A program made the translations under genes and the position numbers. A stretch of 64,000 nt of DNA from Lucifuga dentata (taxonomy: Eukaryota; Chordata; Actinopteri; Ophidiiformes; Bythitidae). The notes beneath the pieces are model-generated. The model did no database searches and was not told where the DNA came from. It worked only from the letters and a program-made list of their open reading frames with translations. The stretch lies in the NCBI GenBank assembly GCA_014773175.1, contig VXCM01002616.1, positions 14,140-78,139 of the forward strand. Direction: 5' to 3'. The first letter of the stretch is position 1, and each line of letters begins with the position of its first letter. Below are positions 27,599 to 42,858 of the stretch, piece after piece.

Positions 27599-30105
27599 GG
27601 TGTATATACAGACAATTCTAATTAAATTATGCATTTTAGGGTTGTGTGAAAAATTACTATTAAGTCAGTTAGTTGGCAGCCTTTTGTTATGTGGGGTAAG
27701 ACTTGGAAGTTCTACCTCACCTGCTTCACGATACCTAGTTTGTGAAATCTAGTTAGAGCACAGAGAAGCATATTCCCAACAGTGATGTCAAAATGATGAA
27801 GAAAACCAAGCAACCTCGATATAGTCTGAGATACGTCAATCGATAAAGCGTTCCTCAGAACAATAAAGTCTTTATTAAGCTGTGTTAAATAAAGGAGAGA
27901 AGAGGGAGAATTGCCTGATGTCTAAAATATTATCTAAGTAAACTGTGTTCCTCTCCATCAGGCCTATGGGAGATCTACAACAAAGACAGAGGAAGAACCA
28001 TGTCTGCCAAGTGCTTGACAGCTGTGATTTTCTCCTTTTAATTGATTTTCCCCTCAGTTTTGGGAGGCACAGAAGCATGTGGCTTTCTGCCCATGTTTTG
28101 TGATGAAGAGCAACATGGGACTGCCTTCTCCCTGCCGAGGCACCTTAGCAGACTTCCTACCTGCCTGATGATAAATCAGTGAAAGGATTCAGCTTCAATC
28201 AATAACAAAACAATAGAGGAACAAGAAGACATTCTCGAAATTCCACAGCCTTACTTCTCAAACTTGACAGTTTGAGAAAAGACATTATCTGCAATTTCAA
28301 AAGTTGTTTCAAACTAATCTTAAACTCAGGTACGAATAAAGTAAATGCGCACAATAGTTTGCAAGTGTAGACAGCATCCACCTCAAATATAAGGTTACTG
28401 AAACGGAACTGCACGGTGAATATCTGGGACAAAAGCTATCAAGTTGTATTTTTATTTATAAGAATACGCACAGTTCTGCTCAATAAAACTGAGTGGAGTG
28501 CTTTCCAAATTGTCTATTTTAAGATTGTAACCACAATATTAGGGGACTGACATATTAGAGAAGATGGTAAATAATAATCTTGCCTCCCTGGCAAGTATGT
28601 AAACCAATTAACACCAGCCATAAAATATGTTATATCTTATATAATCTACATGCTGCCACACTCCTCAAAACTCACTATGATCAATGCTATAGTGACAGGC
28701 TGACAGGCAACAAACCAAGTGTGACAGATTCTAAAATTGCATTAAACTATATGAGAAACACAGTCAGAGAAAGACACAAACAGAATGGGGNTTAATTTGA
28801 GGGTTGAGACTGGACTGGGAAATCTGACAGACTTAGTGTGACATTAAATTTGTCTTTCAAAAGGAAATATGGAGGAACTTTTGAAATGTGCGCACCTGAG
28901 CACTTACATTTACCATGGAAGGTGTGAAGCAGGATTAGGAGGAAATTAACAGGGCAAATGGAGGGTTCACATATGGGAAGAAAGAGATGCATAGAAACAG
29001 AACACAGATATAGAATACAATGAAGAAACAGAGAGAAAAAGAGTAACAGAATAAAATGGCAAAGGTACTTCACCATATAAGTCCCGATCTGCAAAAAAGG
29101 TTTTCAGTGCTTTTCTGCCCTTCCTTACACAGTTATCATCCTCTCTGAAACCGACAATCAAAGCATCACTACAGGATGAGGTCTGAAACCTACGGGGTTA
29201 ATACAGATCAAACTAGAAATGGGGATGGAATTGAGCTTGTCACATAGTGATGTTATCGGAATGAAAGCCCATGTGACTGGGACTTTAAGACAATACCCAG
29301 ATGGCATTTTTTTGGTAAAAAAAAAAAAAAGAACATGAGGTAAATAATTGTGAGCTGCATGTCTACATGGCAACAAAACAGTAAAAATGATCTTTTACAG
29401 TGCTCATACAGTCATCCACATTCTCTGCTGGTATATGATGAGACTGTCACTCAAATAAGTAGAGCGCCAGCATAGAAGACAGAAAACAGTAATTGAAATG
29501 TATTTGTTTGTGGAATCTGCTCTCTTTTGAGTGATGGGCCATCTGTCACTGAGACAAAGACGCTGAATTGGAGAGTTAAAACAGACAACATTTTTATTCA
29601 GTTAAGAAAAAAAAAATACAGCAGCCAGTGTGCCTGAGGAGAAGCTGCATGGACTCGACCTAATCAAAATTTAACAGTTGTGTTGTATAGTGCATGAACT
29701 TGCCTGTGTATGCATGTGAGTGTATGATAGGAGACAGAGTGAGTCTGTCTATGTGCAGAACTGTGCCTTTAATCAATATTCAGACCAGAGGACAAAGTAG
29801 CTGACCTGGACCCCATAGCTGGAGAGCAGCAACGTGGTGATGATCAGTGAAAATACATGTAGTACCTTGGTCCCCGATCATTAATTTCTAAAACATAATT
29901 GTTACTGCACCAAGATAAGCAGCATCTCCTTTCCCCTACCTTTACTGTATTTATTCAATGCTACTCCTTCTTTCTGTCTTAGTTTTCCAGCCTTACAAAG
30001 TCAGCATAATGCATTTCACATTTCATTGTTAAATTAGCATTTCATGCAGAAGAGGGTTATGTGCTGTATGCCAAAATAAACCACAATTAAGCCCAAGAGG
30101 GGAAC

Positions 30106-30148
30106 CAGTTTCTCCTGCCTAAGCTAAGCAGTTTCTCCTGCCTAAGCT
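30106..30148. repeat. 20-nt tandem duplication
   Basis: CAGTTTCTCCTGCCTAAGCT occurs twice exactly, 23 nt apart in register, with no N between the copies, unlike the duplications at the gaps. Confidence 0.8.
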
Positions 30149-33100
30149 CTAATCCAACAGGCCTAATGCACAGGCATACTTATCGCTTTGCCCCACATGT
30201 GCACTTTTACACCATGCAAATGATTCCCAACAATGTGCCAGGCTGCTACAATCACCTGTTGTTACAGCAGAGAACAAAGGCTGGCATGGGCACTGCCAGA
30301 CCCTGCAGCCAATAGGCTATTGCAGGTAATGATGGGTCTATGCATATGGATGAGCGTCATGGTGATCTGGGTGATTGACAAGAGAGATAAACAATAATAA
30401 CAAGCAAGTCTAGCACGAAAGACTCCTGTGAGGCCTGGTGGAAAGGTTGTTGCCATGGCGAGGTGAAGGGATGCAGCACAAAGCGGAGAGAAAGCTGATA
30501 ATACTGGTATTTATTGTGAGACGGCATAGTCAGTGTATATCAGGATTCTATGTGACATGCTGGAATTTGCTACACTTTTAAAAGGAGGCAAATTATATTA
30601 AAATTAGTTTGTAATAAAGGTAGAAAATATCCATGTATGCATGATTGGATTCATCAAACTATATAGAGCTTCTTTCATACATATACTGTATAGCCAAACA
30701 GCCAAATAATATTGATGGTAATACAGAAATTCAGGTGAAAATTATTATGTATATGTACTGTATGTATAGTTATTAGTCATAGATGTTGAAATGAACAATT
30801 TTGTACCATCAAAAAGTACAATTTTCAATTAATCTACAATGCAGACTAGAGCTCAGATAAAACAGTACGAGGAGGAACTTCTGTGAACCCAACCAGTGCA
30901 TATGGTGTCCATCTTTTAATATTCATTCTGTTCTACTTCAAAATATCCTAAAACCAAATAAAATCAATGCAACATAAGTCGATAAAGTCTAATTTCTACA
31001 ATGGCAAATTCCTCCTCCTTCGTAGGGCAGGCAAGAATAACAGACACAACTGAAAATCTGCAGTAATATGAGCTATAAAATAAAATAAGCAATACAATGA
31101 GCTATAAATCTATGATCTGGGTACTTTTTACACAGTCTAGTATAGTACGTCCTGAAAGATAAAAGCAATATGTAAATGATTTAATCACTAAGACAGTGTA
31201 AAGTGTAAAGGTGGCAGTGCTAAATGTTATTGGCAAGCCACCAGCAGTATCTCTATAGTATTACTGTAATGACAAGTAACTTTGAGGATGGGGATAATTA
31301 CAGTATTAATGAGCTGCATAGGTGAAACATTAGGCATCTGTGGGTGCTTCGCATCTTGATTACATCCAATTATTTCTGCCCCACACAGACAGTAAATGCC
31401 GAAAAATAAAATAAATATATATATTAATTAGCAGGTGTTGAGTGTCAGATTGGAAAGTGGTATGAGATCATATGACTCTCAGTCATAATAAATTCAACCA
31501 TTTTTACAATGCATGAGTGATATACTCGGATGTGCAGCAGCTGGAGGCCCAGACAGACAGACAGATGTGCCAGAAAATGCACAACAACTATCCAAATACA
31601 AGTTGCTGTTTTCAAGACTGCTGATCATTGCAAAGGAGAGAATATGACGGGGTTCTACTGTAAAGTATTTCCTCCTGGCTTTTGTCCTATCCAGATATTC
31701 TGTTCTCCAAACAAAGGGGGGGGAGTTTGTGTGCAATTTGGCTGTCAGAGGTGTTAAATGCTCAAAGATTCTGACAGAATATTCATGGAATATTCGACAA
31801 CACTGACGCAAAGCAACACAAAACACATACCACCGCAAAATTATCAGCCATTTGATGCGGTTTACTGCCATTAAACTAGCAACCACAGAGCTTAAATATA
31901 ATGAGATGCTGGACACTACATGTGTTTCTTTAATATTCCTATATTAGTGCATTTGCACACAGCATAGGGCAATACTAATTACAAATGAACAGCAGTGGTG
32001 CAGTTCTAGTCATTACCCTTTCCTTTTGAAAAGGAGATGGGGTAATATAAAATACATTGCAAACATTAAACATTAAGAAGCCACTCTGATATTCTGCAAA
32101 ACAAGCCCCCAGGGCCGTATCATCCACTGATGAGCGTTAACTCACCACACACACACACCAAAAACAGGGCAGGCTTAAAGATTTAGTGATGACTCGCTCA
32201 TTTCCAGTAGCTACTGAATATTGAGTGGCATATCCTGGGTGGGGATGGGGATGAAGAGATGCTGTGCGGAGGTCTACAGACTGTTTTGTGTGGCTGTTTG
32301 AGGTTAGAAATAAAATAAATTAATCCATAGACTATGTGTCTGTAGTATCTGCAACTGTTTTTTTATGAGAACTCTTCACTGTACATTGATAAAGCTCAGT
32401 GCAACAAATGCACATGCTCATTTAAAACAAACTCTCCAGTGCCACCATCAGTTCAAAGTTCAACTCACACATTCTGCTGCAACTGTAGATCTTTTGCATG
32501 CTTCAACTAATTATTTTCGCCACCCCACAAAGTTTAGAAAATTTTTAATATGTCAAAAAAAAAAAAAATNAAAAAAAAAAAAAGATCTTCTACATCCTTT
32601 CATTATGGTGGATTAACAAAAGTTTGATATACTGAACAATTTAGGCATAATATGCAAATGAAGTAAGCTGTTTCTGTTCCACTGTATCTACATTGTTTGC
32701 TTGATCTTGATGGACCACACTATAACAATTTCACAGTGCCACCATTAGGCCAACGTTGAGGTCACTTTTTGGCCAGTAACTTTTGAAGAATTCGTGATTT
32801 TTAAATCAAAAATAATGGGATCAATATTTACAAAAACTTAAGATAAAAAAAATTACAGTGAAAGACTGATGATTTGACTTTCTTATGCAGGAGAGTGACT
32901 AATTTCCATGACAGAAATAAGACATATCTTTTATCATTGCAAGGACTTTCTCCAGTTATGGTGAAAATGACTGAGTGAATTGTATGTGTAATTTCTGCAA
33001 AGATTATGTGGATTTTTTTTTTTTTTTTTTTAATGCTGCTCCATGCATCTTTGTGCATTCCTGTACACTTTGTGATTATGCATTAGCTCACATCCAGTGA

Positions 33101-33420
33101 GGCCAATCCAACACTGAGCTTTGATGTGACAGGGTTAAATTATAGATAGGCCATAATTGGACATCACAGGGACTGTGGAACTACTAAACTATATATAGTG
33201 CATGAAGAGCCATGGCCTGCTTTTTTATGATGAAGGTAGCAAAGTTGATTAGACCCTTAAAGCTAATATATTGGCCTGGGAACATGAGAAGGGGTATGTG
33301 TCTATGTCTGAAATTGAAGGATATGAAGAAGGAATGTATTGTCTCTGCTCAAGAACATCCCAGAGCAAAATTTCCATAGAAAATTACAACAGAAACACTG
33401 TATAAGAAAAATAATTTAAA

Positions 33421-33422
<2 letters not shown>

Positions 33423-33452
<30 letters not shown>

Positions 33453-33453
33453 N

Positions 33454-33494
<41 letters not shown>
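33423..33494. repeat. AT/GA compound microsatellite with gap
   Basis: (AT)n meets (GA)n exactly at the N at 33453. Confidence 0.95.
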
Positions 33495-33497
<3 letters not shown>

Positions 33498-34409
33498 AAG
33501 CTTGGAGAGTACAATTTCTAAGCATAACTTAGACAGGAGCATAACTTTCATAACTTCCAAAGGTCATTTTCATGCCCTCTTAACTGGAGCTTCAACTAGG
33601 CTAAGGATGAATGAGACTACTTAAGAAAAATAAATACATACATTTTTCAAGTCTACAGCCTCTGATAGATACATATATATATATATTCATATAACACTGT
33701 TTACATTGTTAACATTAGCTCCAATTTACATCAAGTGTCACTGACGTCATGTACTCAGTCTTGTTGCTGCTGTCACTCTTCTAAACAAGTGCTTTGTCCT
33801 TGTCTTACATTATGCTGTTCACAATAACAACCTGCTGGAGAAAATACTGCTATTGAAATTACAACTGACTGCATTAAAATGAGTGCATAATTTTTGAAAA
33901 AAGGTTTTGCTTTTCATGTCATGGTCAGATGTTTGTTAAGGTGGCACAGAATTTTTACAATGCAAAACTGGTCTTATTCTAAAAGTGCCTCATACTGCAT
34001 GCAAGCAAAAGTAGGTGATGATGCTGTAAAAATAAAATCAATAAAAGTGACACAGTATTAGAGAAGAAAACACTCTTGAGCAATGCGCTCAGCCCACCAT
34101 GTTGTACTAACGCTACCAGCGAGCAATTATGAGCTACTCCCTGCATGTGTGCCACTTGATTACTCCATAAAGTGGTCAAGTCTTCAATTGCTTATTAATT
34201 ACCTGGGCATTGTTTGGGCTCCTTGTGCTCTGTTGGCAAAAACTTCTACAGGGCATGGGACCAAATACCGTCATTATGTCTGTTAAGCTTTCTGCTTAGG
34301 GCAAAGAGACTGTGGGGGAGAAATTAAAACATCAAAAGTGAGCCAACTTAAAGCAACAGCTCCATAGTTGTTGAATTTAAATTTAAAAAAAAAATAGAAG
34401 CATACATGA

Positions 34410-34468
34410 ATGGACAGATGGATGGATGAATGAATGATTGATTGAATGAATGAATGAATGAATGAATG
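34410..34468. repeat. (TGAA)n-type tandem repeat
   Basis: GGATGGATGAATGAATGATT followed by tandem GAAT units. Confidence 0.9.
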
Positions 34469-34636
34469 ACCGTGGCTGATCAATAATATGCCAGATCACA
34501 AGGTCAGCCAGTTCTCAGTGTTGCCTGGACTCAACTGGCTCTGATGAATGTCAAAAATATATATGGCCTTGAAGAAGGCATCATTGTTTTTATATTGGTC
34601 ATAAGGACTCCTGGGTTGTGATCGTATCATGGTGTA

Positions 34637-34720
34637 AGCCAGGGCTGAGCAACTTTGATGAGGATGGGGGCCAATAAAATTTCATTCTCATGGCCAAAAG
34701 GCTGCATATTAAATAAAACA
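34637..34720 (+). mobile_element. possible hAT-like element terminus
   Basis: CAGGGCTGAGCAACTTTGAT followed by a GGGGGCCAATAAAATTTCATTC stretch and GGCCAAAAGGCTGCATATT resembles the fish hAT end in which GGGCAACTTTGATG precedes GGGCCACA and GGGCCGCATATT blocks. It is diverged, and the other end was not found. Confidence 0.4.
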
Positions 34721-37700
34721 AAAAAATAAGGGAGATTTTCTGGTGTAAGCAATGCAAATAACGTTGAATGTGTCCATCCTGTCCACATAAATTGGTCTTG
34801 CTCAAAAGCATTAGAGGGACTGGACATCATATAATGCCAGACTTAACCCAAACACAATGCAACCAGGCCCAAAATCCAAAACACACCTTTTCCTCACAAA
34901 CAAGGTTGGTAAAGGAGAAAAAATGAAAGAGAGCACATGGACCTCACACATACTGTATTTCTTGGTTAGACAATAAAAGACTGATATAGAGTGACTGGAA
35001 GAAAGAAAGGATAACGGGATGCTGTCTATTCGTTTGCATGCACATATGCTTGCATGTCGGATGCATGGATGTGAAAATAAGTGTGGAATTGCAAGACTTC
35101 ACAGGAGGTCTGCATGAATGGTGGGAGCCAGGCCTGTCTGCCAGCATTTAGGAATGTGTACATCATCTTGAGGCGCTGATGGGCTTAATGCAGAATAAGG
35201 AGAGCCAATCAACTCCTATCTATCCTTTCTGCCAGGGTGACACATTGTAGGGGTACTTCAAGGCCAGCGCACTGCCACATTCTACTGACAAATCATTACA
35301 TTAGACATGTCGACAGAGAGGCGAGATAATAAGATTGAGTTACACAGTTTTGGATGCATGATGAACTCATCTTGTGTCTTTGATTCCCTCCATTTTCTCC
35401 ATTTCTTGCCATTTATCAGTTATTTTCCTTGTGTGTCACTCTTCTCTTTGCAAAAATAAAGCAAACAGAATTTTGAACTAAATGGCAGTTTCCAGCATTT
35501 TATTTACTTCCTATGGCAACTGCTGCAGAATCTGTTTATACTGATTTGTGGTCTGTCAAAGCTCTTTATCACTGTATTGGCACTGAGGAGCTTTGTAGAG
35601 CTATCACAGCTATCACTTTCCAAGCTTTCAATTTTCATTAGTGCTTATCAAATACATCCAAGTACAAATACTAATAATATTTAGCTAATGTGTCAGTGTA
35701 TAAATGTATTTTTTTAATTAATACATTTAGCATTCAACATGAACCATAAATTCATCAGATGCCATTTTTGCTTAGCAGAGCCTCTGTTACACTTTTCATT
35801 GTTAGGAGCAACAGCAACAGGTAGCATCGTGCTATCACAAAGTACTGAAGAAATGTAAAATCTTGTAAAGCACACTATATTAGAGGAGTAGTCTAACAGG
35901 GGTTCAAACTCCCTTATTGGAATGCATTCTGCACATATTTCATAATGCTTAATTATCCAGGCCCATGAGACAATCTCTTGTCTGTACTGTATGTGTGTGC
36001 AGTTGTCCATGTGGGTAAATGGTGATTGGCGTGTGGCTGAAAGTGGGTGGTGTAAAGAGATTAATCAGCATAATGAGTGTAGATGAGCACTGTGCAGATG
36101 GAGCCCACACTCAGGACTGTGTCACCCAGCAGGAAGTCTCTTAGCTCCAGCTCGGTGCCTCTGCACTACTTCAGCTGTATTTGTCACCACTTCCCAGCTC
36201 ATTTGGTTTGTTAGATCACTTCTGCATGATTTTTGACTAGAACCATCTAGATTATGATTAAGATGAATATGCTGTCTAACTACAGACATTACAAGAGTTT
36301 TTTTTTTTTTTCCAACATTTTTTGTAATTTGATTTTAATTTCAAGCATTGATTTCAATGTAAATATCCCAACAGTATGATTTATATGGGAAGGTACAGAT
36401 ACTGTATATTTCTTAGTTTTCTATAAACAATAAACGAAAGATAAATGCTGTGGATTTGCAAAACAAGAAGCCCTGGTTTGTGAACAACCTATACTTTTCA
36501 TAAAGGAGAGAAAAAGACACACATACACACACGTACACTATTTTGGAAGAAGGTAGAAAAACACATCTCAAAGAAAGTTGTCCTAACTGTCCAGTCCACA
36601 CTTTTTTTTCCCCCCACTTTAAGCATTATTATCAAACCAACAGTGACACACACAGCAGATGTGGGCTCCTTCTCCACCATTAAGTTACCTCAGTTGGTCC
36701 TCCTGCTACCCCCCTGACTTTGTGTCATTTGCTTGTTTATGAGACACTTATGCTGACTCACACAATGGTTTCCTAAGAGTGTTGAGACTTCATCTTTTGT
36801 GGGCAACCTCAATTTCCTACTTCACACCAAGTTCAATGAAAGACTCAAAGTCAGTTTCTTGTTTTCGCTTTATAATGATTTGTAATCAAGACAGATGCAC
36901 AAACCTAAAAGACTTGAAGGATCCTCTCCTGAATTTTCATGTTTGAGCCCAATAAATACTACCTGCATAGGCACTGCGTTACTGCCATTTTGTTTTTCCA
37001 AAACAAAAAAACATATTTTTAGTTTTCATGCTATTTTGTCAAATTCCCTGATCTTTCAAAATCAAATGTTCAGGTCCATCTTCCATCATCCACCTTAAAA
37101 TTCAATGTTTTGAAAGATTACATCACTGTAGAAGGCACGATCATTTTAATTTCTCAGTCAAAGCAGTCTTCTCTTGGATTATATTTCTTGGCGAAGATAT
37201 AAATTTCATTCCACGCTGAATTTGTGCTGAAACACTAAACTTACAGACTTCAACAAAAAATTTAATAGACACCTTGTTTGTTGTGCTGGATTACCTATCT
37301 CAAGCACTTTTCAAGCCTCTATAAATTGATTTTTATAGTGTGCTGGAATGAACTGAAACCAAAGACAGCCTGGAAGGTAGGAAAAACAATTCTAATATTA
37401 ACTGCTCCTGTTGGCTGTGACATAACATGTGTGAGTTGGGCTCAAAGATGCAAAACGAATGGTCCTTTAAGCATGAGGTTGGGTTTTGCAGAGTTACCTT
37501 TTGTAGGATGTCTGCTTTCACAGCATCGTCATTCAGATAGGAAGATGGAAGATAGGAAAAACTACTCTAAAATTTACCGCTACAGTAGTACATTTTGGAA
37601 AATAGTTGGCAGTAATGTAACGTATGTTGACTATACATATTGAGCTCAAACATACAAACTCACCTGTATGGTCCTTTAAGTCATTGGCTAAATGCTAAGC

Positions 37701-39676
37701 TCTAAGAGCCATCAGAATGCAACTCTGGAACATAACAACAAAATATGAATTTTTGTTGCTTGTTAACCCTGACTAGCTGTTATGTCCTTAGTATTTTTTC
37801 TTCACATGTAAAACTAACTAAATAAAATTATATGCCCCTAGCTTATAGTGTAAATTTATTAGTATGAATTTTAAAAAGGCAACATTACATATTCTGGTTG
37901 ATTTTGTAGCACATATCATGGAAAAATACACCAATGAGTAAATCCGAGAAAGGACTGTCACGTGTTGTGCAAAGCCAGAAGCTGGTGGGGATGATTGGCT
38001 GTCCTGTTGGCAGATATACAGTAGTTCTTCTTTGCCAAAGAAAGGCTGAACATGGGAAAAGGTCAACACATTATACTTCCTTTCTCCTTCACAAAACAGA
38101 GAGGGGTCTGGCATGGTATAACTTACTCTCTGTACTCTGCCAGATTGCCAGCAAATTAAAGGTTATCAGAGCTTAAAATAAAAGTCCTGCAGGGCAGCTC
38201 TCAAAATAGGCACCATCTAAATATATACAGCCTCAACACTTTTTACAAGTAGTGGGGAGGGAGTAGACGAGCTTCTGCACGTGTTTGTTGATAAGCCATG
38301 TGGGTAAAGGGCATATACATCACTACAAAGATAATATTTTCATTTGTTAGAATTATTTCATTCCAAAGTCCTTCGTGACTCAACATTTTTAGGTGGCAAC
38401 TGCACTTAATTATATCCCTTATTCCAAGCTCACAATTTTAGCTTAGATTTTCTAGTCACAAACTTTTCCGACTGGAGAAAAAAAACAGGTCAGTGCTAAA
38501 CCAGTTTGTGCCTGTCAATGACACTTGTAAAGTCCAAGCAGTTCAGTAAGAGACCAAGTCTTGGAGCCGTATCAGAAGCCCTGACAGTTTTAAGCACGTT
38601 TGAAATTACTGGCACAAAAGCTGAGATGCTCTTGTTGTTTGAGTGGCTCTGTGATAAGTCTCTAGAATGACAATGTGTGGTTGCCAATTAATGTGTGAGA
38701 GGAGGCAGAAAGACATCAGTCAGTTTTTCTTCTTTTTTCTAAAAAAAACACACACACACACACACACAGATACACAGTACTTACAAGGAAAACAGCTCCC
38801 TCTTGTTTAGGTCCATATCAGCAAAATGACTCCTTGCATGTTTTAACTTCTCGCATGCAGTTCCATGTGTTCTCACACAACGATGATGTAGGTCAAGTCT
38901 CCTAGGTCACACATCTATAATTTGTGCACTTCTCTGCATTCATTGTATAGTATGTGTGTGCACCACAATGGCATCATAACTTTATAATATTACAGCAACT
39001 ATTGCTGTGTAATTTGCACAGTTCAGCAAGTTGAGGATTTCTGCAGTCTTACAGTCTGAACTTGGCGTTAGTGGTTCGTTTAAATATAACTGGTGCCTGG
39101 GCACATGCATACAACACAGCGTATGACTGCCAAGATTATACTGAAATCACATTTTCCATCCACTGCTCATTCCTGACACCTACCCTTCCTACTCCTGAAA
39201 TTAAACACAGAGACAAAAAGCAACAGGGCTGCAGAAATGCTTGATAAAGGGACAGGGTGGGCAAAGTCAGTGCAGACTGTGGCTCATGTTGCATGATGCA
39301 TCTTTACCTCAAATGCACCCGCCCCATTTGCAATTAATGCTTTCTAAGAGAAGAAAAACAGAGAGCCTTTAGGAAGCTCATCAATCATGGTTTAAGACAA
39401 AGGCAAGAGGAAAGGAGGGTGGATTTGAGGAGACTTTGCCAAGCCATGTCTTGCTTCATCCTTTATAAGAGGATGAATGGGGGGGGTCTCTGTGGTTCAG
39501 AGAAGAATGAGGAGTCTGACTCGTGCCAAATGAGGACCAAACCAAGTCTAAAATGGGGTCATCGTGCTAGCCACCAGATGCTGAACACACTACAAAAATG
39601 AAAGTCTCTTTCTCCCCCCACACAATTACACACATTTTACCATGAAGAAAACACCAAGGACATAGATTTTCCTTCA

Positions 39677-39880
<204 letters not shown>

Positions 39881-40859
39881 TCATTTCCTCTACTTTTTTC
39901 TTTTCTTTTTTTTTTTTATTAGACCACAGGGTTCAAACAGACATTTTGGCACTCAACACTCTGCAGACAAAATGACCGCAGACAACCTGTCACTTGGAAA
40001 AAGTAATACACTTTGTGACCCACAACAGGATAGTTTGTGTCACCCTGACAAAAAAATAGGAAGGACAACATCAGGAACAACAGCTAAAGCAAAAGGTGTG
40101 GCAATTCACAAAAAGCTATTATTATTATTAGTATTATTATTATTGCAGTGTTCATGCTACATTTACAGTATTATTTGATTAGATATAAAGAAGTAGTATG
40201 CTGAATCTGCCTCAGGAAAGAGCGTAGCGGGTGGTTCACTCTGCAGGTGGGTTGCTTGCAGTGGAAATTGGAATTAATAGTAGATCCAGGTGGAAGTCAC
40301 AGGTGGACATTCAGTAATGAGTTGGAGGAGAGTCACTCAACAGCTGCTGCACTGCAGCAGCGGCGGGACCTGATGCCTGTACTTGACGCCGCAACAAATG
40401 GAGAGGGAGTGTAACATTTATATACTTACTATAACAATCACGGAATTCAGGAGGAAAATAAAATACTATGTCGACTGTTCAACAGCTGGATCAGTTTCTC
40501 TTGGGGCTAGGTTGTCAACAGTCATTTTGAAATATATATGAAATCATTTAGCGAAGTAGACGGAGAAAAGTTAACAGGCAGGTTGAGGGTGAAGAGTGAT
40601 GAAACAGGCTGAAATCATGTTCCTGCCATCCAGCTGCTAGAATATTTCACTTGCTGCAGTGCTGGGTGTGGTCTGATTGCATTTGCCTGGTAGTTTCTTG
40701 GCTCCAAAAAACAAAAAAAAAACAAAAAAACAACTGTGCCAAGATTGGTGAGCACATGCAGCAGATCTGGCTACATAATGAAACTTCGATATACACTAAG
40801 GCAAGAAATTAAACCTACTCAATAACATGCAAAGATAACTTTTCCACAGTTCTCTGTAG

Positions 40860-41318
40860 CTTTAATTTGGTGAAAGCAGGCATGTGTGGCGAACTGACGA
40901 CTGTTACTAAGCAAAATACTCCCTTGTTTTTTGGCAACCTTCAGTCGAGACTCCAGATGGAGCTTTTTGAGAAAGGGCTTTCTTCTTCCCACCCTCCCAT
41001 ATAAGCCATATGCGCGCATTAGCTTTGATATTGAAGTATGATGCACATCTTGTCCTCTGCTGGCCATAAAACCCCAAAGGTCTCTGAAGGTTGCCTGGGA
41101 TACCTGGTGGCCTCTCTGACCAGTTGTCTTCTGTCCCAGTCACTTAGCTTTGATGGACGCCCTGATTTTGGCAGGTACTGTGCACTTTCCACTTCTTAAT
41201 GATGGACTTAACAGTGTTTCCAGGTATATCCAAAGCCTCAGGAAATCTTTTTATATCCCTCACTTGACATGTGCCACACTTTGTCACGGACTGGTTTTGG
41301 AAGGTCATTGGAAGCCAT
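40860..41318 (-). pseudogene. Tc1-like transposase relic, DNA-binding part only
   Basis: A minus-strand frame from the ATG at 41318-41316 gives MASNDLPKPVRDKVWHMSSE then GYKKIS, a typical Tc1 first HTH. After a frameshift come ALDIPGNTVKSIIKKWKVHS and CQNQGVHQS. Another frame resumes with ATFRDLWGFMASRGQDVHHT, SISKLMRAYGLYGRVGRRKP and FLKKLHLESRLKVAKK, the second HTH and GRVxRRKP linker of the family. The copy stops before the first catalytic Asp. AT-rich sequence up to about 41720 (ending near a GGGGTGTATTCATTTTC motif) probably is its 5' untranslated part and terminus. It is in the same orientation as the host gene and belongs to a different Tc1 subfamily from the 18-kb copy. Confidence 0.78.
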
Positions 41319-42126
41319 GCTGCTGTCTTTGTGGTTAACTTCACTTGCAGTACAAATGATTACAGCAAACAGCTGCTTTCATTTAAGTTCTCAACATAAC
41401 AGTGATTCCAAACAGGTGTTGGACAATTAAGTTATTATGTGATCTAGAAGGCCTAGAAGGCAATTTGATGGCAGGAGGTTGTTCCTGAGATAGTTTAAGT
41501 GATGCTATATTAAAAGGGGGTACATACTTATCAAACCTAGATATTAATGTAATAAACGTTTTAGAGCTAATTTTTCATGTTGAAAGTGTTAAGCATTCTC
41601 TGCAGATTAGTAGGAAAAAATATAGATTTGTTGCATTTTAATTCTAGGCTTTAGGTTAACAAAATGTCAAAATTGTTTAACTGGGGTGTATTCATTTTCT
41701 TTCCACTGAAATTTGAATGCAATAATTGATTCCAGCCTTTGCTTTGATAACCAAGTGCCAGTCACACAATCATCAACTGCAGATCTTGAAAAGAACTTTA
41801 TCCCTGAATCTTATCTGTGTCTTATCTGATTTCAGCAACTGTAAGCCTTTATTTACAGATTAGCCACTTGTCCATCTGTAGCTTATTGAACATGCTGCTC
41901 CTAAGCTCTAAAGCAGCAACATTTTACACCCATTCTTGTTGTTTACTGATGACATTTAAGGAAATACTGGCCTTCCAGTTACAATACAGATATTTTAATC
42001 CTTTACGAGCCAGGACATAGCCGAAGATTCTCAGGAAAAGACTTTGCATCTCACCTCGGGAACTCCCTGCCTGAGCAATCACACACATCATTAAATCAAT
42101 CACATAATTTAAACTCACTTTTATTC

Positions 42127-42181
42127 TGTAGAAAGAAAGAAAGAAAGAAAGAAAGAAAAAGAAAAAAGAAAGACAGACAGA
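42127..42181. repeat. (GAAA)n microsatellite
   Basis: GAAA units decaying into AAAAGAAAG and then ACAGACAGAC. Confidence 0.9.
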
Positions 42182-42545
42182 CATCACAATCATTCATTTT
42201 GTCTCACCGCCCATCATATCTGACCTTTCAACACTAACATACATCCCAATTGAAAAGGGAGCTTGGAGGACTGAACGGCAGGCAGTGAATATGATGTATG
42301 ATGCTGCAGTATGTCACAACAACTTGGGGTGGGGGGGGGGCATCTGCGTAGGATCACATGCCCCACTCATCACCATTCTGGAGGTGAGATTCCCTGGTTC
42401 TCAAAGCCCATCTGCTACAACTGTAATCAAAGATGGCAGTGACTCCTATCAACCTTGTCACAACCCATACACAAGTGATTATGCAAGCATGCACACACTG
42501 GCACTCTTACATATGAAAATGTGTGCAGATGCCGGAGCGCAAGCG

Positions 42546-42552
<7 letters not shown>

Positions 42553-42604
<52 letters not shown>

Positions 42605-42608
42605 AGAG
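42553..42608. repeat. (AC)n microsatellite
   Basis: Long CA run ending in GAGAGAG, preceded by a GCGCGCGC stretch (alternating purine-pyrimidine). Confidence 0.95.
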
Positions 42609-42858
42609 ATACTTCAATGAGTCATCCCATTCCTGACATCAGACCCAAACATTTTTCCCTGATGAACTTACTTCTCTGGCCTCTGTGCAAGAACATGAGG
42701 TGTTTGTACATGACTGCCTGTGTGTCACCACCACACAGGCAGGCAGCTGATGTTTCCATAATATGCATGTGTCTCTCAATGTATTTATGTGCAACATAGT
42801 GCACAGAAATATATCTACTTATAAATATATTCATCTGAGCTTATGCCCTGCATTTTTC

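Noticed and set aside
31494..31916. 140-codon open frame, minus strand
   Set aside because: Overlaps an open frame on the other strand, has no recognisable domain, and no convincing acceptor/donor in phase with diaph2.
34410..34468. Regular short repeats considered as a CRISPR-like array
   Set aside because: Simple TGAA tandem repeats without spacers in a vertebrate intron.
42285..42799. Overlapping plus frames rich in His-Thr
   Set aside because: Translated CA repeat.
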